A stretch of DNA of 64,000 nucleotides. Source: Streptomyces sp. SID14436 (GTDB lineage Bacteria; Actinomycetota; Actinomycetes; Streptomycetales; Streptomycetaceae). Positions 11,458 through 18,747 of the stretch are shown here, piece by piece (position 1 is the first letter of the stretch; each line of letters starts with the position of its first letter). Under the pieces are notes generated by a model that saw nothing but the letters and a program-made list of their open reading frames with translations, made no database searches and was not told where the DNA came from. The position numbers and the translations under genes are program-made. The stretch is taken from NCBI RefSeq assembly GCF_010548465.1, contig NZ_JAAGMD010000807.1:1-64000 (forward strand), written 5' to 3'.

Positions 11458-11670
11458 ATGTCGTCCCGTCGCAGAACGTGTCCCGAGTGCCGTCGTGAGA
11501 TCGCCGTCGTCGCCGGGCGGTACGCGCGTCACGATCCGCCCGGCGCACGGCAGAGCGGGGAGCTCACGTCGTGCCCCGGTTCACGGCGGCAGGCCCGCCC
11601 CGGGGCCGAGCAGCCGGGGCTGGACGGCTACGTCCTGCCGGAGTTCCCCGGTCAGATGCCGCTGTTCTGA
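11458..11670 (+). CDS. Small putative zinc-ribbon protein
   Basis: 70 aa with an N-terminal CPEC knuckle (residues 8-11) followed by CRREIAVVAGRYARHDPP and a later single Cys, so possibly a half zinc ribbon. The tail is Pro/Gly-rich and ends GYVLPEFPGQMPLF. ATG start; the upstream region is dominated by the terminator above. High GC third positions support coding, but no family is recognised. Convergent with the NAD(P)-binding protein gene downstream. Confidence 0.55.
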   Translation: MSSRRRTCPECRREIAVVAGRYARHDPPGARQSGELTSCPGSRRQARPGAEQPGLDGYVLPEFPGQMPLF

Positions 11671-11718
11671 GGGCGCCCGGGCGTACGCGCCTGCCCGCCG
11701 TTGCGCCCCGGCCGCGGC

Positions 11719-12375
11719 TCAGTTGCCCGCCACCGACTTCACCGCCACCGACACCGGGGCCTGCCCGCTGATCAGCTCCAGGGTCAGCCCGGCCGTCGCC
11801 GGGGTGTCCACCAGCTCCGCCAGGACGGCGGCCACGTCGTCGCGGGGGATCGGACCGCGTCCGGTGTGGGCCTCCAGGCGGACCAGGCCGGTCCCCGCGT
11901 CGTCGGTGAGCATGCCGGGCCGCAGGATCGTCCAGTCGAGGGCGTCCAGGCCGCGCACGTAGTCGTCCGCCTCGCCCTTGGCGCGCTGGTAGACGTCGAA
12001 GACCTCGTCGCCCTGGTGGGACGCGTCGGCGCCCATCGACGACACGACGACGAAGCGGCGCACGCCCGCGCGGACGGCCGCGTCGGCGAAGAGGATCGCC
12101 GCCGCCTTGTCCACCGTCTCCTTGCGCGCCGCCCCGCTGCCCGGGCCCGCTCCGGCCGCGAACACCGCCGCGTCCGCTCCCTCCAGCGCCTGTGCGACCT
12201 CCTCCACGCTCGCCGACTCCAGGTCGAGGACGATCGGTTCGGCACCCAGCCGCCGTAGGTCGTCCGCCTGTTCGGGCTTGCGGATGATGCCCGCCGCCTC
12301 GTATCCGCGCGCCGCGAGCAGCCGCTCGAGCCGCAGCGCGATCTGACCATGACCACCAGCGATGACAATGCGCAT
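11719..12375 (-). CDS. NAD(P)-binding protein (atypical SDR / NmrA-like)
   Basis: 218-aa Rossmann-fold protein. MRIVIAGGHGQIALRLERLL has the GxxGxxG dinucleotide motif at residues 7-13. Downstream signatures are FAAGAG after beta-4, FVVVSSMGAD (the SDR active-site strand), YQRAKGEADDYV with the YxxxK-like pair, and LRPGMLTDD. Family members are NAD(P)H-dependent epimerase/reductase-like or redox-sensing proteins; substrate unknown. The ATG at 12375 starts exactly at the Rossmann strand; the longer open frame upstream is low-complexity Arg-rich and is not used. Confidence 0.85.
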   Translation of the reverse strand: MRIVIAGGHGQIALRLERLLAARGYEAAGIIRKPEQADDLRRLGAEPIVLDLESASVEEVAQALEGADAAVFAAGAGPGSGAARKETVDKAAAILFADAAVRAGVRRFVVVSSMGADASHQGDEVFDVYQRAKGEADDYVRGLDALDWTILRPGMLTDDAGTGLVRLEAHTGRGPIPRDDVAAVLAELVDTPATAGLTLELISGQAPVSVAVKSVAGN

Positions 12376-12573
12376 GTCTTCGACCGTACGCCGGGCGGCC
12401 CTCGTTCGCCGCACCACGCGCATGCGCCACTCCGGATTGCGGCATTCGCCGCCGCGGGAACGTCCGTACGCTCGGCCCGTGCCGGGGTCCGGCCCGCTGC
12501 CGTGCACCGCCGCAGCGTCAGGCAACTTCCCGACGGTGGGCGGGAGTCGAGGGCTCGGCACGCCCACCGGCGC

Positions 12574-13830
12574 TCACGGGGTTCCGCCGCGTCCCTGGCG
12601 CGGCAGGCCCAGCTCCGCCGTCGTGGCCGAACCGCAGTACTCGCGCACGGCGCTGGTGCGGGCCACCACCCGGCCCCGGTGCACCACGACACGGCTGTAC
12701 GCCAGGGACAGCGCGCCCGGCAGGCTGTCCGCGCGCACCGCCAGCAACTCGGCCGGAAAACCCGCCTCCACACGCACCTCGGGCAGGCCCAGCGCCGCCC
12801 GCGACGACGCGCTCACCGCGGCGTAGGCGTCGGCGGGGGACAGGCCGTGCCCGGAGGCCAGCAGATACGCCGCCTCGAGCGGGTCACCGCGGCCGACGGG
12901 GTTCGACACGTCCCGCAGGGCTCCGCTTCCCGCGGCGACCCGGACGCCGGCCGCACGCAGCAGCCGTACCGGAGCGGCACCCCGGCGGTCCGTGGCACCG
13001 CAGCCGCCCTGGGGGAGGCACACGACCGTCACCCCGGCCGCCGCGAGCCGGTCCGCCGTACGGGCGGCCTGGTCGGCGGGCAGCCGGGCGAGGCCGGCGC
13101 AGGGACCGAGGGTGACCCCGGGGCGCAGCCCGCCGACCATCGCCGCCAGGCGGGTGAGCAGGGCCGGCTCGGCGGCGTCGGTGTGCAGGTCGACCGGGCA
13201 GCCGTGCTCGGCGGCGACCTCCAGCACCGCCTCCACGTACCCGGTGGGGTCGGGGTCCAGGTCCGGACAGCCGCCCACCACGGCCGCGCCCATCTTCACC
13301 GCGTCCCGCAGGACCGCCCGTGCCTCCGCGCCGGCCACTCCGGTCAGCACCCGTGGCATCGCCACCGTGGTCAGCTCCGCCAGCCCGCGCAGCGACCGCG
13401 CCGCCCGGAGCACCGCGGTCAGCGCACCGAGACCGGCCACGTCACCCACCCGCACGTGGGCGCGCAGCGCCGTGGCCCCGTGTCCGAGCTGGAGCAGCAC
13501 CGCCTCGGTCGCCCGGCGCTGGACGGCCTCGGGGTCGTAGGGCACCGGGCCGCCGATGTCGGCGGACAGCGCCGTGGCGGGGTGGGCGTGGGGCTCGGCC
13601 GGGGCGGGCAGGAGCAGGTGGCCCGTGAGGTCGACCCGGGTGCCGCACGCGCGGGAGCCGTCCGCCGCGAGGCTGCCGGACGTGCCGACCGCCTCGATAC
13701 GCCCGCTGCCCAGCCGCACGTCCACGATCCGGCCGTCGGTCAGCCGGGCGCCGCACAGCAGGAGCGGGGGCGGGACGGCCGCGCCGGAGGACGAGGAGGA
13801 GGACGGCGGCTGCGGCTGGCTGTCGGGCAT
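12574..13830 (-). CDS. Amidohydrolase / cytosine deaminase-like protein with atypical active site
   Basis: 418 aa with amidohydrolase-fold layout: an N-terminal beta domain (LLLCGARLTDGRIVDVRLG), the first metal pair in EPHAH, ALRAHVRVG, AVVGGCPDLDPD, DLHTD, and a C-terminal composite beta domain. It most resembles the CodA-type deaminase branch. The usual later His ligand (SH motif) appears replaced by LGPCAG, and the catalytic Asp of the GxDD motif by GSGALRD, so activity is doubtful. Start ATG at 13830 follows a CGAGTGC stretch; the frame extends to 13899. The N-terminal 20 residues contain a Ser run. Confidence 0.75.
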   Translation of the reverse strand: MPDSQPQPPSSSSSSGAAVPPPLLLCGARLTDGRIVDVRLGSGRIEAVGTSGSLAADGSRACGTRVDLTGHLLLPAPAEPHAHPATALSADIGGPVPYDPEAVQRRATEAVLLQLGHGATALRAHVRVGDVAGLGALTAVLRAARSLRGLAELTTVAMPRVLTGVAGAEARAVLRDAVKMGAAVVGGCPDLDPDPTGYVEAVLEVAAEHGCPVDLHTDAAEPALLTRLAAMVGGLRPGVTLGPCAGLARLPADQAARTADRLAAAGVTVVCLPQGGCGATDRRGAAPVRLLRAAGVRVAAGSGALRDVSNPVGRGDPLEAAYLLASGHGLSPADAYAAVSASSRAALGLPEVRVEAGFPAELLAVRADSLPGALSLAYSRVVVHRGRVVARTSAVREYCGSATTAELGLPRQGRGGTP

Positions 13831-14164
13831 CGCACTCCAGGGGCTCGGGCTGCGCGCGAAGGACCCGAGGACCCGCAGACCGCGCAGTGACAAGGTCACT
13901 CAGAGGCAAGATCACGCAGAGTGAGTAGAGCCTAGGGCGGCGACCCGTCCCTCGCCGGGAGGAGCGCAATAGTCGTACCGGCGTGGTGGTGCGCGGGCGG
14001 GCAGTGCGCCCGGAGCGGCGCGGTGGAAGGCGGGCGGCGCGGCGAACTGCCCGTGGCCGGGAGGGCGGAGAGGACCTCGGGCAGCGATCGGGGAGGACGG
14101 CGAGGGCGCGGGAGGGCGCGGGAGGAGAGGGGGAGAGGAGGGGGAGAGGAGCGGTTCCGAGCGG

Positions 14165-14325
14165 GCGGACCGATGGTTCCGGGTGACGCGGACCGATGGT
14201 GCCGAGGGAGCCGGACCGGCTGATCCGGGTGACGCGGACCCTCGGTTCCGACTGACGCGGACCGACGGTTCCGAGTGACGTGGACCCTCGGTTCCGAGTG
14301 ACGCGGACCGACGGTTCCGAGTGGA
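14165..14325. repeat. Seven tandem copies of a 23-bp repeat
   Basis: Exact 23-bp periodicity from 14165: units start at 14165, 14188, 14211, 14234, 14257, 14280 and 14303. Consensus is GCGGACCGACGG followed by TTCCGAGTGAC. Units 5 and 7 differ only in the last two bases, units 4 and 6 share CCCTCGG in place of CCGACGG, and units 1-3 are more diverged. There are no spacers, so it is a minisatellite-type array. The alternation of two unit subtypes suggests growth by duplication of a 46-bp dimer. Confidence 0.9.
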
Positions 14326-14344
14326 TCGGACCCGCGAATCGGAT

Positions 14345-14374
14345 TTGGGCGATCGGCCGCGGAGCGTGTAATGT
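14345..14374 (+). promoter_or_regulatory. Predicted promoter of tRNA-Thr/tRNA-Met/rpmG
   Basis: TTGGGC (14345-14350), 18-bp spacer, TAATGT (14369-14374); the tRNA begins 12 bases after the -10. Directly follows the tandem-repeat array. Confidence 0.55.
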
Positions 14375-14385
14375 CTTCCTCGCTC

Positions 14386-14458
14386 GCCCCAATAGCTCAG
14401 TCGGCAGAGCGTCTCCATGGTAAGGAGAAGGTCAACGGTTCGATTCCGTTTTGGGGCT
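14386..14458 (+). tRNA. tRNA-Thr (GGT anticodon)
   Basis: Acceptor GCCCCAA/TTGGGGC perfect, discriminator T. Anticodon stem TCTCC/GGAGA with loop ATGGTAA, anticodon GGT at 14419-14421. T arm AACGG-TTCGATT-CCGTT. Followed 46 bases later by tRNA-Met, the standard actinobacterial Thr-Met-rpmG order. Confidence 0.97.
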
Positions 14459-14504
14459 CTGGTGTGGGAGGTTCCCGTCGCGAGGCGGGGCCCGATCGCA
14501 TCTC

Positions 14505-14577
14505 AGCGGTGTAGCTCAGTCGGTAGAGCAAGCGGCTCATAATCGCTGTGTCACCGGTTCAAGTCCGGTCACCGCTA
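14505..14577 (+). tRNA. tRNA-Met, elongator (CAT anticodon)
   Basis: Acceptor AGCGGTG/CACCGCT perfect with discriminator A; anticodon stem AGCGG/TCGCT, loop CTCATAA, anticodon CAT at 14538-14540. The paired first base argues against the initiator tRNA. An Ile tRNA with modified CAT cannot be fully excluded from the anticodon alone, but the conserved position next to tRNA-Thr and rpmG favours Met. Confidence 0.92.
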
Positions 14578-14665
14578 CAGACAGTAGCCGATTGCGGGGT
14601 CGGTCCTTCGATCGGCTACTCTTCCTGCGTTAATTCAGTCAATCCGTTCGTCAAGGAGCACTCAC

Positions 14666-14830
14666 GTGGCTGCCACCGACGTCCGCCCGAAGATCACGCT
14701 GGCCTGCGTGGAGTGCAAGGAGCGGAACTACATCACCAAGAAGAACCGGCGTAACAACCCGGACCGTCTTGAGATGAAGAAGCACTGCCCGCGTTGCAAT
14801 GCGCACACCGCGCACCGCGAAACGCGATAA
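14666..14830 (+). CDS. rpmG: 50S ribosomal protein L33, zinc-binding form
   Basis: 54-aa large-subunit protein. Two Cys pairs are intact (CVEC near residue 14 and CPRC near residue 41), so this is the zinc-ribbon C+ form. Streptomyces also encode a C- paralogue induced under zinc starvation (family knowledge). GTG start with AAGGAGCA 8 bases upstream. Transcribed behind tRNA-Thr and tRNA-Met and followed by a terminator. Confidence 0.97.
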   Translation: MAATDVRPKITLACVECKERNYITKKNRRNNPDRLEMKKHCPRCNAHTAHRETR

Positions 14831-14844
14831 AACAGGCTCGTACA

Positions 14845-14878
14845 CGAGGCCGTCCCCGAACCACTGGGGGCGGCCTCG
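14845..14878 (+). terminator. rpmG terminator
   Basis: CGAGGCCG (14845-14852) pairs with CGGCCTCG (14871-14878), continued by TCCCC/GGGGG inside. Confidence 0.75.
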
Positions 14879-14943
14879 CGTCGTTTCACCGCACTGCACG
14901 TCGACGATGCCCGTCAACAGCCGACACAGGAGGTGCCGCGCGC

Positions 14944-15396
14944 ATGGCGCTGGACCAGTCCTTCGTGGGGCGGACGTATCCGCCCACCGCGCCCTACGAG
15001 GTGGGCCGGGAGAAGATCCGTGAGTTCGCCGAGGCGGTCGGGGACGACAACCCGGCGTACACCGACGTGGAGGCCGCCAAGGCGCTGGGCCACCCGGACG
15101 TGATCGCCCCGCCGACCTTCGTCTTCGCGATCACCTTCAAGGCCGCCGGTGAGGTCGTCGCCGACCCGCAGCTCGGGCTGGACTACAGCCGGGTGGTGCA
15201 CGGGGACCAGAAGTTCTCCTACACCCGCCCGGTCCGGGCCGGTGACCGGCTCTCCGTCGTCTCCACCATCGAGGGCATCAAGTCGATGGCGGGCAACGAC
15301 TTCCTGGACATCCGCGGGGACGTGTACGACGAGGCCGGCGAGCACGTCGTGACCGCCCGCACCAAGCTGGTGGCCCGCGCGGCCGAGGGGGCGTGA
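14944..15396 (+). CDS. HadA-like MaoC N-terminal-domain hot-dog protein (UPF0336)
   Basis: 150-aa single hot-dog domain of the FAS1-type dehydratase/UPF0336 family, homologous to mycobacterial HadA. The hydratase loop reads VGDDNPAYTD: the catalytic His expected three residues after NP is Tyr, so this subunit is probably the substrate-binding, non-catalytic half of a heterodimer with the next gene. ATG at 14944 preceded by AGGAGGTG. Its stop overlaps a GTG of the partner. Position behind rpmG matches the mycobacterial rpmG-hadABC cluster. Confidence 0.88.
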   Translation: MALDQSFVGRTYPPTAPYEVGREKIREFAEAVGDDNPAYTDVEAAKALGHPDVIAPPTFVFAITFKAAGEVVADPQLGLDYSRVVHGDQKFSYTRPVRAGDRLSVVSTIEGIKSMAGNDFLDIRGDVYDEAGEHVVTARTKLVARAAEGA

Positions 15397-15404
15397 CGAA
15401 CACC

Positions 15405-15833
15405 ATGACGGCGAAGATTGCCTACGCCGACGTCGAGGTCGGCACCGAGCTGCCCGCTCGGACCTTCCCTGTGAACCGCGCCACTCTCGTCCAGTACGCG
15501 GGCGCCTCCGGTGACTTCAACCCCATCCACTGGAACGAGAGGTTCGCCAAGGAGGTCGGCCTGCCCGACGTCATCGCGCACGGCATGTTCACCATGGCCG
15601 AGGCGGTGCGCGTGGTGACCGACTGGACCGGGGACCCCGGCGCGGTCGTCGAGTACGGCGTCCGGTTCACCAAGCCGGTCGTCGTCCCTGACGACGACCA
15701 GGGCGCCACCATCGAGGTGAGCGGCAAGGTCGCGGCCAAGCTCGACGACAACACGGTCCGGGTGGACCTCACGGTGACCAGTGCGGGGCAGAAGGTGCTC
15801 GGCATGTCCCGCGCGGTCGTGCGGCTCGCCTGA
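15405..15833 (+). CDS. HadB-like MaoC (R)-specific enoyl hydratase/dehydratase
   Basis: 142-aa hot-dog protein with the complete R-hydratase signature YAGASGDFNPIHWNE (catalytic Asp37 and His42) and GLPDVIAHGMFTMA. It is probably the catalytic partner of the upstream HadA-like protein, acting on (3R)-hydroxyacyl or enoyl thioesters. Streptomyces lack mycolic acids, so the physiological substrate is unknown. ATG 15405 lies 13 bases after GAGGGGG; the alternative GTG at 15393 overlaps the upstream stop and would add MTN-type residues. Confidence 0.88.
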   Translation: MTAKIAYADVEVGTELPARTFPVNRATLVQYAGASGDFNPIHWNERFAKEVGLPDVIAHGMFTMAEAVRVVTDWTGDPGAVVEYGVRFTKPVVVPDDDQGATIEVSGKVAAKLDDNTVRVDLTVTSAGQKVLGMSRAVVRLA

Positions 15834-15940
15834 GCCGGATCCGAGTCGCGTTCGGGTCCGAGTCCGGGCCCGGGTCCGCCCGGCCTGCCGCTCCGGTGCC
15901 GACATCGGTCCGGGGTCGGCAGGGCCGGCGATGCAGGCCG

Positions 15941-15975
15941 GTAAGGGGCGCTCCTCCCTGGAGGGCGCCCCTTAC
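15941..15975 (+). terminator. Terminator after the hot-dog pair
   Basis: GTAAGGGGCG (15941-15950) pairs with CGCCCCTTAC (15966-15975), with further CTCC/GGAG pairing. Confidence 0.75.
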
Positions 15976-16015
15976 CGCTGCCCTCCCCGGGTCCGTCCCG
16001 GAATCGGAATCCCTC

Positions 16016-16045
16016 TTGACGTAGTTAGTGATTGAGTACTAACTT
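16016..16045 (+). promoter_or_regulatory. TetR-gene promoter with operator 1
   Basis: A -35-like TTGACG lies at 16016-16021, and the inverted repeat GTTAGT-N8-ACTAAC at 16024-16043 covers the spacer and -10 region. The same inverted repeat precedes the MFS gene, so this is a probable autoregulatory operator. Confidence 0.65.
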
Positions 16046-16052
16046 ACGTCTC

Positions 16053-16628
16053 ATGGTCAGGATGAGTGCGGAGGAGCGGCGGCGGAGTGTCATCCGCGCG
16101 GCGACGGCCGAGTTCGCGCGTGGCGGCTACCACGGCACCTCGACCGAGGCGATCGCCAAGCGGGTCGGCGTCTCGCAGCCGTATCTCTTCCGGCTCTTCC
16201 CGAGCAAGAAGGCGATCTTCCTCGCGGCTGCGGAACAGTGCGTGGAGGACACCATCCGCGCCTTCGCGGAGGCCTCCGAAGGTCTGGAGGGCGAGGAGGC
16301 GCTGCGCGCCATGGCGCAGGCCTACAACAGGACCATCGCGGAACAGCCCGAACAGCTCCAGATGCAGATGCAGATGTATCTCGCGGTGGCGGCCGCCGAG
16401 CGGGAGGGCGACCACGAGTTCGGTGCCACGGTGAGAGACGGCTGGACGCGTTTGTGGGACACCGTGCACCTCGCCCTCGGGGCCGACGTCCGCGAGACGA
16501 CGACCTTCATGGCCTACGGCATGCTCATCAACTGCCTGGTCGCCATGGGGTTCCCGCCGGAGCACCGTGTCTGGGAGGGCCTCGCCCTGCCGGAACCGGA
16601 GGAGGGGCAGGAGCCGGCGTCGCCGTAG
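16053..16628 (+). CDS. TetR-family transcriptional regulator
   Basis: 191-aa regulator. The N-terminal helix-turn-helix is visible as AATAEFARGGYHGTST, AIAKRVGVSQ and PYLFRLFPSKKAI, followed by a helical ligand-binding domain with a Gln/Met-rich stretch (EQLQMQMQMYLAV). The ATG at 16053 (or 16062) is preferred, because the TTG at 16032 lies inside the operator. If transcription starts just after the palindrome the mRNA would be nearly leaderless. It sits directly upstream of, and shares an operator sequence with, an MFS drug exporter, so it is probably that exporter's repressor. Confidence 0.85.
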   Translation: MVRMSAEERRRSVIRAATAEFARGGYHGTSTEAIAKRVGVSQPYLFRLFPSKKAIFLAAAEQCVEDTIRAFAEASEGLEGEEALRAMAQAYNRTIAEQPEQLQMQMQMYLAVAAAEREGDHEFGATVRDGWTRLWDTVHLALGADVRETTTFMAYGMLINCLVAMGFPPEHRVWEGLALPEPEEGQEPASP

Positions 16629-16656
16629 GTCCTGGGGATCCGTCCGTCCCCAGGAC
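16629..16656 (+). terminator. Terminator after the TetR gene
   Basis: Perfect 10-bp stem GTCCTGGGGA (16629-16638) with TCCCCAGGAC (16647-16656), 8-base loop. Confidence 0.7.
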
Positions 16657-16683
16657 GGGGCCGTTCTTTCATGGCCGCGAAAG

Positions 16684-16703
16684 TTAGTCATCGATTACTA
16701 ATC
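16684..16703 (+). promoter_or_regulatory. Operator 2, upstream of the MFS exporter
   Basis: GTTAGT-N8-ACTAAT, the same arms and the same 8-bp spacing as operator 1 at 16024-16043. Located 33 bp before the exporter start. Confidence 0.65.
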
Positions 16704-16735
16704 AACATCGAGTGCGATCACCTCCTGGGGGAGCG

Positions 16736-18175
16736 ATGTCACCTCACACCGAACGTCGCGGGGGAGCCGCCTGGGCCCTCGTCATCACCAGCGTCGCCGG
16801 CTTCATGGCGGCCCTGGACAACCTCGTCGTCACCACCGCGCTGCCCTCCATCCGAGAGGACCTGGGCGGCGCACTGCACGACCTCGAATGGACCGTGAGC
16901 GCCTACACACTCACCTTCGCCGTGCTGCTGATGTTCGGCGCCGCCCTCGGTGACCGCTTCGGCCGCCGGCGCCTCTTCATCGCCGGCCTCGCCGTCTTCA
17001 CCGCGTCGTCCGCGGCCGCGGCCCTCGCCCCCGGCATCGACGCCCTCATCGCCGCCCGCGCGGTCCAGGGCGCCGGCGCGGCGGTCATGATGCCCCTGAC
17101 GCTGACCCTGCTCACCGCCGCCGTGCCCGAGGCGCGGCGCGGGGCCGCCTACGGCATCTGGGGCGCCGTCAACGGACTCGCCGTGGCCTCCGGACCCCTG
17201 GTCGGCGGCAGCCTCACCGAGCACATCGCGTGGGAGTGGATCTTCTGGCTGAACGTGCCGCTGGGCCTCGCCCTCATCCCGCTCGCCCGTCTGCGCCTCG
17301 CCGAGTCCTACGGCACCGGGGCCCCGCTCGACGTCCCCGGCACCCTGCTCGCCAGCAGCGGACTCTTCGGCATCGTCTACGGCCTGGTCCGCGGGCCCGC
17401 CGACGGCTGGACCGGCCCCGCCGTCCTGACCGGCCTGTTCGCCGGCACGGCGCTGCTCGTCGGCTTCGTCCTCTACAGCACCCGCGCCCGGAACCCCATG
17501 CTGCCCATGCGGCTGTTCCGCTCCCGGGCCTTCGCCGGCATCAACGCGGCCAGCCTGCTGATGTTCTTCGGCATGTTCGGCTCGATCTTCCTGCTCGCCC
17601 AGTTCCTGCAGAACGTGCTCGGCTACTCGCCCACCGAGGCGGGCCTGCGGATGCTGCCCTGGACGGGCATGCCCATGCTGGTCGCGCCGGTCGCGGGCAT
17701 CCTCTCCGACCGCATCGGCGGACGCCCGGTCGTGGCCGCAGGGCTGTTCCTGCAGTCCCTCGGCCTCGGGTACTTCGCGGTCGTGGTGACCACCGACGTC
17801 CCCTACGCCGCCCAGCTGCCCGCCCTGATCATCAGCGGCGTGGGCATGGGCCTGTTCTTCGCCCCGGCCGCCAACCTGGTCATGTCCAGCGTCCGCAAGA
17901 CCGAGCAGGGCATCGCCTCCGGTGCCAACAACGCCCTGCGGGAGGTGGGCGGCGCCCTCGGCATCGCGGTGATGGCCTCGATCTTCGCGGCCCGCGGCGG
18001 CTACGAGTCAGGCCAGACCTTCGTCGACGGCATGCGGCCGGCCCTCGTGGCGGGCTCCGCGGCCGTCGCCCTCGCCGGAGTCGCCGCACTGCTCATCCCG
18101 GCCCGCAGGACCGGCGGCCCCGCCGCACCACCGGCGGCCCCGGCAGCCGCACCCGTCCTGGACAAGGTGCCCTGA
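16736..18175 (+). CDS. MFS multidrug exporter, DHA2 (EmrB/QacA) family
   Basis: 479-aa proton-driven exporter with about 14 membrane helices. Signatures: GFMAALDNLVVTTALP (motif D1 of 14-TM drug antiporters), GDRFGRRRLF (motif A), GLAVASGPLVGG (motif C), and a long C-terminal Ala/Pro tail. Start ATG 16736 follows GGGGAG. It is likely repressed by the adjacent TetR through operator 2, with drug binding to TetR as inducer (family logic, substrate unknown). The following small gene is 108 bp downstream. Confidence 0.9.
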   Translation: MSPHTERRGGAAWALVITSVAGFMAALDNLVVTTALPSIREDLGGALHDLEWTVSAYTLTFAVLLMFGAALGDRFGRRRLFIAGLAVFTASSAAAALAPGIDALIAARAVQGAGAAVMMPLTLTLLTAAVPEARRGAAYGIWGAVNGLAVASGPLVGGSLTEHIAWEWIFWLNVPLGLALIPLARLRLAESYGTGAPLDVPGTLLASSGLFGIVYGLVRGPADGWTGPAVLTGLFAGTALLVGFVLYSTRARNPMLPMRLFRSRAFAGINAASLLMFFGMFGSIFLLAQFLQNVLGYSPTEAGLRMLPWTGMPMLVAPVAGILSDRIGGRPVVAAGLFLQSLGLGYFAVVVTTDVPYAAQLPALIISGVGMGLFFAPAANLVMSSVRKTEQGIASGANNALREVGGALGIAVMASIFAARGGYESGQTFVDGMRPALVAGSAAVALAGVAALLIPARRTGGPAAPPAAPAAAPVLDKVP

Positions 18176-18283
18176 CGGCCGCAGGCCCCCGGGCCCCCGA
18201 GCCACGCACCCCCGACACCCGGCACCGACGCACGCACCGTCCACACCCGGCACCCGGCCCCGGCAAGCAGGAAGGACCCCGTC

Positions 18284-18664
18284 ATGCCCACCCTCCCCTG
18301 GACCGTCCCGAACACCCCGCCGCCGCACACCGAGGTGCACGTCTTCGCCTCCCGCTTCGAGACCCGCAGCCTCTGGGGAGCCCTGCGGTTCTTCCTGAAG
18401 ACCCCGTCCATCTGGTGGCAGGTGAGCCGGGCACCCGGCGCGTACGGGGCGTCGCTCAAGGCGGAGCCGTTGCGCCGCACCTTCTGGACCCTGTCCGCCT
18501 GGGAGTCGCCGAAGGCGCTCTCCGCCTTCGCCCGGAGCCGCCCGCACGGGCCGGCCGCGCGGAAGCTCTCCGCGCACATGCGGGACTCCAAGTTCGTCTC
18601 CTGGCCGGCCAGGAGCGACGATCTGCCGGTCGACTGGACCGAGGTACAGCGCCGTCTGACCTGA
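18284..18664 (+). CDS. Small monooxygenase-like (DUF3291/ABM-fold) protein
   Basis: 126 aa, soluble. The layout HVFASRFETRS, FFLKTPSIWWQV, RTFWTLSAWESPKALSAFA and HM-SKFVSWPA resembles dimeric alpha-beta barrel proteins of the DUF3291/antibiotic-biosynthesis-monooxygenase group, several of which protect against or modify small molecules. ATG with AGGAAGG upstream. Position behind an efflux pump suggests a shared detoxification role; no biochemical activity can be assigned. Confidence 0.7.
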   Translation: MPTLPWTVPNTPPPHTEVHVFASRFETRSLWGALRFFLKTPSIWWQVSRAPGAYGASLKAEPLRRTFWTLSAWESPKALSAFARSRPHGPAARKLSAHMRDSKFVSWPARSDDLPVDWTEVQRRLT

Positions 18665-18702
18665 TGCGCCGCCGCTGTGCCCGCGTCCCCGTGACCGCAC
18701 GC

Positions 18703-18735
18703 ACGGCCCCCGCCGGACCGGCCGGCGGGGGCCGT
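18703..18735. terminator. GC-rich hairpin between the DUF3291-like gene and murB
   Basis: ACGGCCCCCGCCGG (18703-18716) pairs perfectly with CCGGCGGGGGCCGT (18722-18735). Confidence 0.7.
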
Positions 18736-18747
18736 AGTCTTGGGCGC

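Larger units (their letters stand above)
13831..14385. other. Long gene-free stretch before tRNA-Thr
   Basis: No convincing ORF. It contains a purine-rich G/A tract (about 14088-14160, GGGAGG/GGGGAGAGGA repeats), the seven-copy 23-bp tandem repeat listed separately, and the tRNA promoter at its right end. Confidence 0.7.

Noticed and set aside
14165..14325. CRISPR array
   Set aside because: Repeats are directly adjacent, with no unique spacers, no cas genes nearby and a 23-bp unit; it is a tandem repeat.
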